64,000 bases of DNA from Maniola hyperantus (lineage: Eukaryota; Arthropoda; Insecta; Lepidoptera; Nymphalidae), in contig NC_048547.1 of the NCBI RefSeq assembly GCF_902806685.2, positions 10,861,196 to 10,925,195 on the forward strand, written 5' to 3'. The translations under genes and the position numbers were made by a program. The notes below the pieces were generated by a model. It was not told the DNA's origin, made no database searches, and worked only from the letters and a program-made list of their open reading frames with translations. Every line of letters starts with the position of its first letter. Position 1 is the first letter of the stretch. This document shows, piece by piece, positions 25,101-32,720 of this stretch.

Positions 25101-25792
25101 CTTTTGGTTACTATGACTACTGTCTAATGTTATTAGGTTGTCACAAAAATAAAAAGTCGTAATTAATTTATAAAATTGGTTTCTTGTATTTAATAATATA
25201 GAATGCACTGATGTACTCGTAATCCACTGCTGATACTCTGCTCCATCTTATATAAGACACACTTTCGCATTTATAATAAGGGTACTAATTCTCAGCGTCT
25301 ATTCACACACTTCTAACTTATAGAGTTAGTGTGTTTTAAGCAATAATTAAGTTTCAGTTGATTTAACAGTAAAGGAAAACATCGTGGGGAAACATGCATG
25401 GCTGAGTGTTCTCCATATTGTCCTCAAAGGTGTATCAACTATCAAGTCTGCTAATCTGCACTTGGCCAGCGTGGTAGGTTAATAGTCAAACCCTTCTCAT
25501 TTAGAGCAGATCGTGCTCAGTAGTGAGCTGGCGATATGTTGACAATGATTATGATGAAGTAGGTACCTAGTAGAGGTAGGTATTTGAAACTTGGGGTCTT
25601 TTACTGAAACACTATTTCTTTGTTTTAATTAAAGATCTTCGTTAGTGATAATATCACAGGATAATATAAATTAAAAACCTGATAATGCGTACCGCTTTGC
25701 AGAGTTACCACAAACTGTTGCCTAGCAACATTGTTGACAACCTTCAACGCTTGCGTGGAGAAGGCTCGGAGTCGTGTTATCATCCCCGACAT
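19150..25792 (-). CDS. NATD1: NATD1-like GNAT-family N-acetyltransferase, complete, 3 exons
   Basis: Small single-domain GNAT protein of the NATD1 type; its physiological substrate is not well established. Exons in transcript order: 25792-25693, 19694-19588, 19275-19150 (TAG). Phases agree: exon 1 ends one base into a codon, exon 2 supplies two bases, and exon 3 starts on a codon. The product is 110 residues from ATG 25792 or 107 from ATG 25783; the family is usually near 110. Exon 2 reads EYEKQGKTITLLHTNVPKEF followed by QGKGVGKLLAE, which contains the acetyl-CoA-binding Q-x-x-G-x-G motif. Exon 3 carries HAFTYASDNSLDVICKCHF, the terminal strand-helix. The N-terminus MITRLRAFSTQALKVV is basic and amphipathic and could be a mitochondrial presequence (inference). 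Intron 1 is 5998 bp and contains a copia element in antisense. The stop is six bases before the TTC21B ATG and in frame with it. Confidence 0.88.
19361..19568 (-). mobile_element. Helitron-like element in NATD1 intron 2
   Basis: On the - strand it starts TCCATACTAATATC and ends with CTAG, flanked by A and T. It fills most of the 312-bp intron between NATD1-like exons 2 and 3, ending 20 bases from the exon 2 donor. Confidence 0.7.
19812..20095 (-). mobile_element. tRNA-derived SINE, near complete
   Basis: Reverse orientation, with the head AAGCTGTGATAGCCTTGTGG, box B in reverse (GGATCGAACCCCCGACCTC), body and (ATG)n tail. It lies in intron 1 of the NATD1-like gene. Confidence 0.85.
20348..20470 (+). 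repeat. Dispersed repeat, second copy at 42826-42960
   Basis: Both copies share ATTGTTTCAC, GATTAGGTTAAGCC-like, TTATAGGCATTAGTGCTCTC and CCCCTTACAGACTA. They are in the same orientation and probably represent a LINE 3' end. Confidence 0.65.
20666..20839 (+). mobile_element. tRNA-derived SINE (tRNA-Phe-like head)
   Basis: The head resembles a tRNA: box A-like AATAACTCAACGGG, an anticodon-loop-like ACTGAAAAC (GAA), and box B GGTTCAAACCC. It ends in a run of A. It is bounded by AAACCAACAA repeats (20656-20665 and 20840-20849) that look like target duplications, although the host repeat itself is rich in this motif. Confidence 0.6.
20860..21052 (+). repeat. 5' LTR of copia element
   Basis: 193-bp direct repeat starting TGTCATAGAGG and ending CTTATATAAGA. 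It contains an AATAAA-like run (AAAATAAAAAG), a possible polyadenylation signal. By eye I find no difference from the 3' LTR. Confidence 0.95.
21104..25057 (+). CDS. copia Gag-Pol polyprotein (1317 aa)
   Basis: A single intact frame for the retrotransposon polyprotein, in copia order (integrase before reverse transcriptase). A Gag domain at about residues 1-200 is followed by a zinc knuckle C-x2-C-x4-H-x4-C near residue 217 (CFKCKKKGHKANEC). The aspartic protease motif DSG is near 267. The integrase has an HHCC zinc site near 397-430 (WHRKLAHL, CEVCAKGK) and a DDE core at HTDVCGPM (about 461), QSDNGTEY (about 523) and PEQNGLAERK (about 558). Reverse transcriptase spans about 790-1030, with KARLVARGFNQ and the catalytic NIYVDDL near 1002. 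RNase H follows, with DADWAAC (about 1165), STAEAEYMA and YNDNLAAQ. The stop is immediately before the polypurine tract. I see no frameshift or internal stop, so the element is probably autonomous. Confidence 0.97.
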   Translation: MSHHVHIEPLKRENYDTWRIHAKALLSKLGLWRYVSNKIVKPSQDGDELNKYLEKEGLALAELLLIISPSELKQVKNCQTSKDVWNTLESIYYSKGPARKASLLKELILRKMKDDDNIVDHLNKFMDIVDKLAHMDIPINKDLLSIMMLYSLPQSFENFRIAIESRDDLPDPDNLKIKIIEEAEARKNIASTSEQNSEQEALYSRQRGKNKKHIVKCFKCKKKGHKANECWSKVDQGNKNNANLCCSEETCLNTYDNKEKMKKWCLDSGCTSHMSHESERFINMDKADNKTLRLASENCLAKIEGRGPAKLYINKIPDLKLTEALYVPSLTTNLMSVGKITDKGGTVLFKQKNATVMRNNKILLKAERHTDGLYYVKENLEEKANYCEASNMQQWHRKLAHLNEGQMRIALDKKIMEGLKFNISDTVKDCEVCAKGKATKLPFNVSKNEQRTNERLQIVHTDVCGPMRQLSKGGSKYFITFTDDYSRYTRVYTMKTKDEALTKFKEFKNEAERFTKNKIVCLQSDNGTEYINNNFDKYLKDNGIKRRLSAPYTPEQNGLAERKNRTLLDKARCMLIDANMNEVFWAEAINTANYLANRSPCTSIDNATPFEKWVERVPSVRHFHIFGTKAFVLKKGKKNGKFEARATPGIFVGYSENHKAYRIFNPKTDNVMISRDVKVLDKMYYENENKEERKQDVVDKNEIEIPEKENVQNNEGLKEHEIDESEPELNNDEIFVDATTEVDEIDHEMCTDNEVEPTSSTDKRQRNPPAWHQDYDMDAEQSFLCEIDENNDEWEDAIISEIESHLKNNTWKVVHRNESKNLIDSKMILKYKYNAMGEIDRRKARLVARGFNQKEGVDYTETFAPVAKMSTVRLLIAHAIENKMKLSQLDVCTAFLNGDIDEQIYMKKPKNLDKYLKNIVTHGKDKELIRKAKEMLLDINRYKNNGICQLNKAIYGLKQAGRQWFLKLHEKLLEIGFKNSSADPCLYILEKGGEKLFANIYVDDLILAYKSEMLLREVKTKLQKAFELRDMGSLHHCLGIQFTHVGGEMTLSQENYIDKLINKFNMAECKPVSTPMEAGLKLEKGKGETEMENIPYQMLIGSLMYLAVATRPDIMFAVSYLSQYNTCFDNTHWQAAKRVIRYLKGTKSVSIKYKKSGMALTGMADADWAACTVDCRSYTGYIFKYGGGLISYATKKQRVVALSTAEAEYMAMTEATKEALHLKYLLEDIGVFQQTVPIYNDNLAAQMLANNLMTGKRSKHISIKEHFIRDCVQKKLVTIRYKDTENMEADLFTKALPQPKLLKLLKMIGVTQTPRSS
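25065..25257 (+). repeat. 3' LTR of copia element
   Basis: Second copy of the 193-bp LTR, directly after the polypurine tract and followed by the target duplication CACAC. Confidence 0.95.
25300..25560 (+). mobile_element. tRNA-derived SINE, head missing
   Basis: The body starts near CTAACTTATAGAGTTAGTG and includes AAAGGAAAACATCGTGGGGA, GGCCAGCGTGGTAGG and the tail ATGATTATGATGA. Confidence 0.75.
25693..25792 (-). CDS. NATD1: NATD1-like gene, exon 1
   Basis: First coding exon, about 6 kb from exon 2. It encodes MSGMITRLRAFSTQALKVV and the first beta strand RQQFVVTLQS, and ends at the donor GCG|GTACGC. The lone G left over pairs with CA from exon 2 (acceptor TTTGACAG) to make an alanine codon and restores the family's strand 1 to strand 2 spacing. 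Two in-frame ATGs (25792 and 25783) are possible starts. No upstream coding exon was seen. Confidence 0.82.
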
Positions 25793-25799
25793 GGAACTG

Positions 25800-26830
25800 A
25801 TATGCAAAACACTGTAAAATGGTTAAGCTTTATGAAACTACGCCGAATCTTTACTAGAATTTATTTTTAGAATTTATTTTAGTAAATAAACTATAAAGCC
25901 CTATATCAATTAATCACAATGTTCAAGGCACTTCAAGGTGTTATCATCTTGTCGGATTGACAATGACATGTTTTTATTTTGACATTGACAACAATCGGTG
26001 TTTTAATCCTGACGATACGGATTCGACCAACATACTTATCGTGTCGGACCACTAATCGTTTGAAAGGATAACTCTACAGAAGGCTCCTTGCTCTCTTCCA
26101 GTTTGACAACCCACCGGAATTAGAACCTAAAGTATTACATACTTAAGTTTTTTTTTTTTTACAACGAGATGTTATTAAATATTGTCCAGTAGAAACGTTC
26201 CACCTTATATGATCAGCATGATGTTAGCAGTTAGATATCTGCAATTTTCTTAAGCGAACTCAACTTTAGAATTCAGTGTGAATTAACTGTTATATTATTA
26301 TAATTACTTAACTAATAAAACCTTTCTGAAAGCATATAGTTAAATCACATAGGTAGTGAAAAAATATATTAAAACCAGATCAGTGGGTATGTAGTCTTTG
26401 AGATAATCGCCGACATAGGTAGGTACATATCATTTATACATATTAACATATCATAGTACTTATTATAGGTACATATTATGTAACATAATATTACATACGG
26501 ATCGAATAGTTAACCTCCTTTTTTGAAGTCGGTTAAAAATGTGCCTGTTTAATTATTTAATTGGTAGGTAGGCCACCCAGAGTTAGGACTCATCCAAGCA
26601 TCTCAGACAATCACCAGCAGCGTATTTGAAATACCCAGTTAGCTTGACTGGTTTACGAGCTAACTTACAAATTACAATGGCTATTACTAATAACAATGAC
26701 TTTGTTTTTCAAGAATTAAGTAAACAAACAGTTTTGCGTAACTTAAGTCAGGGTGCGACAGGTTCGCTTTGAAGCCCCACATAGTTATTGCAAAGGGCGC
26801 GTGAAGATGTGCCTACCTATGATATGGCAT
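25800..26830. other. Region upstream of NATD1-like gene
   Basis: Expected to hold the promoter and 5' UTR of the - strand NATD1-like gene. I see no clear TATA box or coding sequence. A poly-T run lies at about 26150-26161. Confidence 0.4.
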
Positions 26831-27010
26831 GAGTCAGTCAACAGCTGGGCAAGGTCCGGCTGCCGGCGGCGGTGCGCGCGCGCCGGTCCCGCCAGACCAC
26901 TGAATGTATTATAGCATAGCACGTCGCAGTCGCACATCAGGCGCAGTGCGCGCTACGCGCCCGTTCACCCACCCACCGGCTGGTAGCAGGTGGCGTTGAC
27001 CGCGAATATT
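26830..27010. promoter_or_regulatory. GC-rich, CpG-dense island, possible promoter
   Basis: Contains GGCGGCGGTGCGCGCGCGCC and GGCGCAGTGCGCGCTACGCG in otherwise AT-rich DNA. Such islands in moth genomes often mark first exons or promoters, but no start codon plus donor pair stands out here. Confidence 0.25.
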
Positions 27011-27649
27011 TAACTTCGATCACATGTGAACCTTAGTAAGGTCGTTATCAGAACATTACATAAATAAATAAGTAACAACATTAGTTTCTATCTACTTGTC
27101 ATTCTCATTACATAGGGAATTATTTTTAAAGTTACTTTCACTAAATTAAAATGCCCCTCTAGTATTTATAAACAAAATATATCGCATTATTACATTGATT
27201 AATAAAATTATTATATTAAGTAGTTTGCTAACGTATTAATTTTTATAGAGTAACTGATAAAGTTTTAGTTATCCTACTTAGTTCCGTTATGTCAACTCCA
27301 ATTAGGATAAGTAAGTAAGCTTACAGCAATAGGACCATTTTGGCGGTATATTCTTCAGTGAGTTAATCGCTTAAAAAAGTAGCGCCAAAAGTCCTTATTC
27401 AACTGTATTAGCCGTTAGGTCCGAAACCAAACATAAGAAACTTTTTATGAAACTAGCAGGTACCTACAATCAATTTTAATATCATCAATTTATACCTTAC
27501 TCATCTACCTAGTAGGTATACAATAGTAGTAAAAACAAATTATTATAATATGTTTTGTTAATTAAATAAATAGGACGTGTGGAGTGTAATGAAGTGAATA
27601 CAATAAATATTAATACTCAGTGACAGATGTGAAATTGTTTCTAATTTGT

Positions 27650-28355
27650 GTGTCGTGGGAGCAGGCTTATGGGGCAATGTGTGTCCCGGGACCATCCGGG
27701 CCCGTACGCGTTCTCGCGTCATTATGACGCAGAAAGCGTTGCGAGCAGCATCAGCGGGAGCACGCGCAGAGTAAGTAGACTCGTGTATTTGTATAATATC
27801 CTGATAGAGGGCTTATGGGGCAATTTGTGTCCCGGAAATATTCGGACGCGTGCTCGTTCAGCCCCCCAATTGCGTAAGAATAACCATTTCATGGCTATCG
27901 CAATCGTCAAGAAATTCTGCCATTTGATTGGTTGATTCGCTGTTTACATTTTTTCACAGCCAATCAAAGGGCAGAATTCTTGACGATTGCGATAGCCATG
28001 AAATGGTTATTCTTACACAATTGGGGGGCTGGACTCATTATAGCAAAGAAAGCCTCGCGAGCAGCACCAGTGGGAGCACGCGCAGGGGGTCCCCAGCAGT
28101 GTAAGTACAGTCATGTATAGTTTGTATATCCTGATAGCAGGATTAAGGGGCAATCTGTATGTTTGTTCTACGAGTAAGTGGGACTGGATGCATCCTTTCG
28201 TCGCATGACGTAGAGAGCCTTGAAAAGTTTTGTTAGCTGTTAGCAGGATCACGCAAAGGGTGAAGTAGAAGTGTCCTGAATCCTAATACTTAAGGGTATG
28301 GACTTTATGGAGTAATATGTGTCCCAGGCTCATCCAGGACCGTAAGCGAGCTCTA
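27650..28355 (+). repeat. Tandem array of about 150-bp units
   Basis: Units begin with GGCTTATGGGGCAAT-like blocks at about 27664, 27810, 28140 and 28300, and carry GTGTCCCGG, GCGAGCAGCA and GGGAGCACGCGCAG segments. Divergence increases towards the right. The second unit is interrupted by a foldback element (27859-28031). Confidence 0.75.
27859..28031. mobile_element. Foldback MITE (173 bp) inside tandem array
   Basis: Terminal inverted repeats of about 75 bp start CAGCCCCCCAATTGCGTAAG at the left and end CTTACACAATTGGGGGGCTG at the right, around a spacer of roughly 20-25 bp. The flanking octamers TGCTCGTT and GACTCATT agree at 5 of 8 positions, compatible with a decayed 8-bp target duplication. 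Confidence 0.85.
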
Positions 28356-28404
28356 AATTTCAGGGATTTCTCTTATTTTTGATTTAGGTACGTAACTAGG
28401 TACC

Positions 28405-28550
28405 CAGTGGCGTGCACAGTGTTTGAAGCCAGGGTAAGCATTAGTTAGGTAGGAACCTATTTACTGGCAGGTCATAATGAAAAATATGCGTTGAGCCATT
28501 ACGACTAGGGTAAGCAGTGCATTTATGCCTCTATGACCTGCACGCCACTG
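28405..28550. mobile_element. hAT-type MITE with perfect 8-bp target duplication
   Basis: 146 bp bounded by the 12-bp inverted repeat CAGTGGCGTGCA / TGCACGCCACTG and flanked on both sides by TAGGTACC (28397-28404 and 28551-28558). An 8-bp duplication and CAGTG-type ends are hallmarks of the hAT superfamily. Confidence 0.88.
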
Positions 28551-29084
28551 TAGGTACCTACCTACGTAAATCGAAAAAATACGATGAAACCAGAAAAAAG
28601 TATTGAACTCTGAAATTACCTACCATTAATTTATTTCAAAGCAAACAACTAGAGGTATTACGATTCCTTAAACGCTCTATCCATTTCGATTTGGAAAAAG
28701 CAGTTTCTCTATTTTGCATAAAAGACTTATTATAGTCTAACGGTCTAACCTATAAAGTATTCACTTCGAGATGATCTTTCTAAAGCTTGCCAACAAAGGA
28801 ACCAGTTTACAGCTTCGCGATTAGATCATCTTAAGCTGATCGAAAGAATGTTTTTATTATGAGTCACATACGTACGTAGTGCAATATCAATAAATGTACC
28901 TATTACTTAGGTACTATATTATAAAATTCGGGACTACAAACAAGCCTGTTATTTAACTTAAGTAGGTACCTACATTTAACCCAACATGTAGGTATGAAAT
29001 TAGAGAAACTAATTTACCAACTTCACGTTATCATCATCATCATGATCAACTCATCGCAGGATCATTAATGAGCACGGTTCTCCT

Positions 29085-29153
29085 CTTACTGCTCTACGTT
29101 TTTGACACATTACAACTATGTGTTGTAATGTGTCAAAAACGTAGAGCAGTAAG
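29085..29153. repeat. Perfect 31-bp hairpin with 7-base loop
   Basis: Arms 29085-29115 and 29123-29153 are exact reverse complements; the loop is CTATGTG. A truncated SINE tail in reverse orientation (29035-29084) ends exactly where the left arm begins. Confidence 0.95.
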
Positions 29154-29619
29154 TCTGTGGTCCAAAACTACCATACAATTTTTGTCAAATAAGGTTGCTG
29201 GGTTGCTGTAACTTAACTAAGTACAGATCACAGATAGATTAAACATTGCTTTATCGATATTTAATCTATTAGGTACAGATTAGGTAGGTACTTACTCTAC
29301 TTATTTGTTAACAGTTCAGTGAGCTCTAAGAAAGATCCTTTTACACAATACGATAGTTAGCGATTATTCTGAGGATAATAATATATCTACGACTTTTTCA
29401 GTCTTCCATAGGGGTCGACCTTGGATAGACAAAGTATTAATATTATTATTTATAGATATAGGTACAGTAAGTACTATATTATAGACCAAGACTACAGACT
29501 ATTCGTACAAACTTTCTTTATATACCCCGCGGCGATTAATCTGTAGATTTTGAGTAAAAACATGTAATTTCTAGAAGTTTATGTAGAGTCTACACTAGAG
29601 AGATTAAAGGGAATACAAA

Positions 29620-29700
29620 CATGACATGGTAGGTAGAGATGGCAATGGGGTGAGAACGCGTCGCACACCTCGATTGTCATCTCGACCTACAGTGTACTAT
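29620..29700. mobile_element. Short MITE, third member of a family
   Basis: GGTAGAGATGGCAATGGGG at the left and TCGATTGTCATCTCGACCTA at the right match the inverted ends of the larger copies at 41037-41210 and 49352-49509. The centre is deleted. Confidence 0.6.
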
Positions 29701-29746
29701 GGAAGAAGACCAATAAGATTGCAATTAGCCGAAAGTAGATCATAGG

Positions 29747-30048
29747 ATGGCTGTGATAGCCTTGTGGTTAGGACGTTCGCCTCCTATTCGGGAGGTCGGG
29801 AATCAATCTTCGAACTTTTCGGAGTTAGGTGCATTTTTAAGAAATTAAATATCATTCGCTTTAACGGTGAAGGAAAACATCGTGAAGAAACCTGCATGCC
29901 TGGGAGTTCTACATCATGTTCTCAAAGGCGTGTGAAGTCTGCCAATCCGCACATCGCTAGCGTGGTGGACTATGGCCGAACCCTTCTCATACTGAGAGGA
30001 GACCCGTGCTCTGTAGTGAGCCGGCGATGGCTTGATCATGATGATGAT
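29747..30048 (+). mobile_element. tRNA-derived SINE, full length, 9-bp target duplication
   Basis: The head GGCTGTGATAGCCTTGTGGT, a box B region decayed to GGTCGGGAATCAATC, the body, and a GATGATGATG tail. The direct repeat GATCATAGG flanks it (29738-29746 and 30049-30057). Confidence 0.85.
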
Positions 30049-30057
30049 GATCATAGG

Positions 30058-30784
30058 CCAGGCAATTATTATTGTTTTCTGCCATCTGCCTGATGATGAA
30101 ATTCTTGATGAATAATGTGTACCTACCTTCATACTTGTTTTAGGTACCTACCTAATGAATATGATTTAAAAGGAACTACAAGCGGATTCATGAAAATTGA
30201 AATATACTTTCATGGGCGGATTATCTCATGGACTTCTCATGGGCAAAGTGACGCCTGGTTCAATCCAAAAATAGGTATAATATTTATGTATATGTAGGTA
30301 TAGGTAGGTACTATATTATGCAGGCTAGTTAGAAAAATTAATTAGTTATTAGGTTAATTTCGACTTCACCACGTCTGTTCAGAATGATTCTAATTTCTAC
30401 TTACCACTGGTAAATCAAAGCTTATGAAAAAGATTAAAAATGATAGTGGTAGCTAGCTACATTTTAACCTTTAGCAAATAGAACTGATGGCCTTTAAATA
30501 GGTATTCTTAACTAGGTATTTTATCTATGTGGAATCGGTTGGATGCGCTGCAGACAACCTTGTATTTAATAAAATATCGTTCTAGATCTTCGGGGCTTTC
30601 GAATCGTGACAAGGGATGAATGGAGCTTTGTTCAATACCCCTAGTATGAGTTATTTATAGATTTCGAAATGAAACTCGATACCTCACGATTTCGGAGGAA
30701 CTGGTCATTGAATGTATTATTATAGAGTATACATCTACATAAAAGCCCTAAGCGACGAAGATTAGTAGATAACTGCATTAAAAC
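30058..30784. other. Non-coding stretch
   Basis: No exon, RNA gene or placed repeat. Many short GGTAGGTA / TACCTACC runs. Confidence 0.5.
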
Positions 30785-30930
30785 ATTTTTTTAAATACAA
30801 ACAGCGAGAAAACGCGCAGGCGGGTTACCTGATTTTAAGTAATTACCGCCGCCCATTAACATTTGCAGCACCACCGGAACCGCCAACGCGTTGCCGGCTT
30901 TTCAGGAATTTATTGTTCAAGAATAACCCC
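30785..30930 (+). repeat. Dispersed repeat with GCAGGCGGGTTACCTGA core
   Basis: Shares ATTTGCAGCACC, GCGTTGCCGG and GAATAACCCCATGT with 56560-56705 (same strand) and, in reverse, 63483-63640. It is a common lepidopteran SINE-like family. Confidence 0.7.
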
Positions 30931-31587
30931 ATGTCCTCTTAAGTCTTAAGTCCATAATGATAATTATTCAAATAAGTAATAACAAAATTATATCATGGAG
31001 CTTTTAGGTAAACTCGCATGGAATTTACTGCGTTAGGTCATATTGTTAGGTTATTGGTGCAATTTACTGTACAAAAACCAACATTTTTTTACAGGTACCT
31101 GTACTATAAACTTTCACTAAAGGTACATACTACAAAATACGGATAAGCTAGATGATTTTATGAACGATACTCGTGCGCAGTTACAATTTTACAATTAAAC
31201 TTGCGTACGATTGTTGCGCGATGGTCACAATGGGGGGCAGTGACCCGATTATCCCCCTTCAATCGTAGCGTAGTGTAAGGTTAACAGTTTACCAGTTTGG
31301 CACCGTAGTGCCGTAACTGTATGATATTTGTAGAGGTACCTACCTACCTATTTTATCCACCTAATTTTACGCGATCTAGAAAATGTCATCATGGGCGTGC
31401 AGACTAAAGTTTTTGCCATACTTCTTTTATTGAAAGCTTTTTCTGACAGTAGGTACTATTGAAGCTTTAGCATCTCAAGAAGACTATGGAAAAAATAGTC
31501 TACTAGGTATAGTACGCGACATAATATAGTACTTTACTTAGGTATTTTCCTTATTGAGTAGGTAGATAACATAATGGTGTTAGGTAT
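30931..31587. other. Non-coding stretch
   Basis: AT-rich with no supported feature apart from short GTAGGTAC motifs. Confidence 0.5.
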
Positions 31588-31750
31588 AAGTCCCGCAAAT
31601 TGCTATTGCGCTGGAACCATGTCTCATTAACATCGAAATGACGTCATTTTGACGTCAGCCTAAGTTAAATTATACCATCAGCTCGAAACTTCAGTCTAGT
31701 GCTGACGTAACTAAAATGGCGGCCACGCGCATTAGCAATTAGCAACCTAT
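31588..31750 (+). mobile_element. MITE-like element rich in TGACGTCA
   Basis: AAGTCCCGCAAATTGCTATT ... GCGCTGGAACCATGTCTC ... GAAATGACGTCATTTTGACG. A second copy in the opposite orientation is at 53657-53785. Both carry palindromic TGACGTCA motifs, the consensus of CREB-type sites. Confidence 0.65.
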
Positions 31751-32024
31751 ACCTATATCTTCATATATATGTCGCAGGTATTACCTACAATAGAGAGAAT
31801 AAAAGAGTAAAAGTGGAATTATAATTTACGAACCCCATAGATGGTGCCTATCTCTTAAAACTTAAAAGTCGATAGGTTGAAACGAATCGGAAATAGGCAG
31901 AAAATATGTAGGTAGTTCCGAAAAATAATGTCTGGGCATTTGGGAACAGAATCTCAATGTGCAAATTTTCTTTTCAGTAAGGTAGGTTCCTAAGTAATCA
32001 ATTTTATTTTTTGTTGTTGTTTTC

Positions 32025-32235
32025 ACGGCCTCCTTGGCGAAGTGATGAGTGCTGTGTCTTATTAGTTAGTGGGAGGTCCCGGGTTCGATTCCCGGCAGGG
32101 GAAATTTGGAATTTGTATTATTTCTATATTTTCTCTGGTCTGGTCTGGTGGGAGGCTTCGGCCGTGGCTATAGTTACCATCATACCGGTGATCAACGTAA
32201 CGTTAGGTAACTTGAGTCGAATAAGCTCTTGATTG
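32025..32235 (+). mobile_element. tRNA-derived SINE, second family
   Basis: The head CGGCCTCCTTGGCGAAGTG and box B GGGTTCGATTCCCGGCAG, then TCTGGTCTGGTGGGAGGCTT and GCCGTGGCTA. Another copy is at 53855-54030 (same strand). Confidence 0.8.
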
Positions 32236-32534
32236 AACTGTTTTTGAATAAAAATAATGGTTAGACGTTATGAAATTCTCACGAATCTTTATTGTATTGT
32301 GTATTCCGTTACATGAATTCGCCAGTATAGCGAAATACATTGTTAGTCATAATACTCGATTTGGTGTAATAACCGTTAATGCTTACCGAATTATAATCGG
32401 AAACATTTTTCTTAGAATGTTTTTATTAGCAGGTGTATATCGTAGCTTTAGTTTTAAGTTTGCGTAATATTTATCACCACTATATCTTACAAATCCAACA
32501 ACAGACAGTCAAAAAGAGTAATAATTACTACTTA

Positions 32535-32720
32535 TCTCTATATATAAAAATGTGTTGCTGATCGCAAATCTCGAGAACAGCTGAACCGATTTCGCTAATT
32601 CTTTTTAATAATATTCCTTGAAGTAGGTACGAGGATAGTTCTTACAGAAAGAAAAATTTAAAAAAAAATCTGAAAAAGAATCGACTGTTAGGCGGTACGA
32701 AGTTCGCCGGGGCAGCTAGT
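32535..32720 (+). mobile_element. Helitron-like element, divergent
   Basis: Starts TCTCTATATATAAAAATG, includes CTGAACCGATTTCGCTAATT and ends GCCGGGGCAGCTAG before T. Confidence 0.55.

Larger units (their letters stand above)
20860..25257 (+). mobile_element. Full-length Ty1/copia LTR retrotransposon
   Basis: A 4398-bp element bounded by two direct 193-bp LTRs (20860-21052 and 25065-25257) that read as identical, flanked by the 5-bp target duplication CACAC (20855-20859 and 25258-25262). A primer-binding site beginning GGTTATGA follows the 5' LTR, as in Drosophila copia, and a polypurine tract GAGGGGGAG (25056-25064) abuts the 3' LTR. LTR ends are TG...GA rather than the usual TG...CA. One uninterrupted reading frame fills the interior. 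Identical LTRs, intact ORF and intact target duplication indicate a very recent insertion. It lies antisense within intron 1 of the NATD1-like gene. Confidence 0.97.
20491..25285 (-). mobile_element. Helitron-like repeat split by a SINE and by the copia element
   Basis: The left half starts CTAGCTGATGCCCATGACTT at 20491 and runs to the CAAACCAACAA block. The right half resumes after the copia element as TTTCGCATTTATAATAAGGG. Joined, these are the two ends of the Lepidoptera-wide Helitron-like family that begins TC...CGAAAGTG and ends GATCAGCTAG on the other strand. The tRNA-derived SINE at 20666-20839 and the copia element at 20860-25257 both sit inside it. Confidence 0.6.

Noticed and set aside
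19695..25692. Copia Gag-Pol as part of a host gene
   Set aside because: It is bounded by LTRs and a target duplication and lies on the strand opposite to the host gene; no splice link is needed.
29085..29153. Calling the perfect hairpin a microRNA gene
   Set aside because: The stem has no mismatches or bulges and no sign of arm-specific conservation; evidence from small RNAs would be required.
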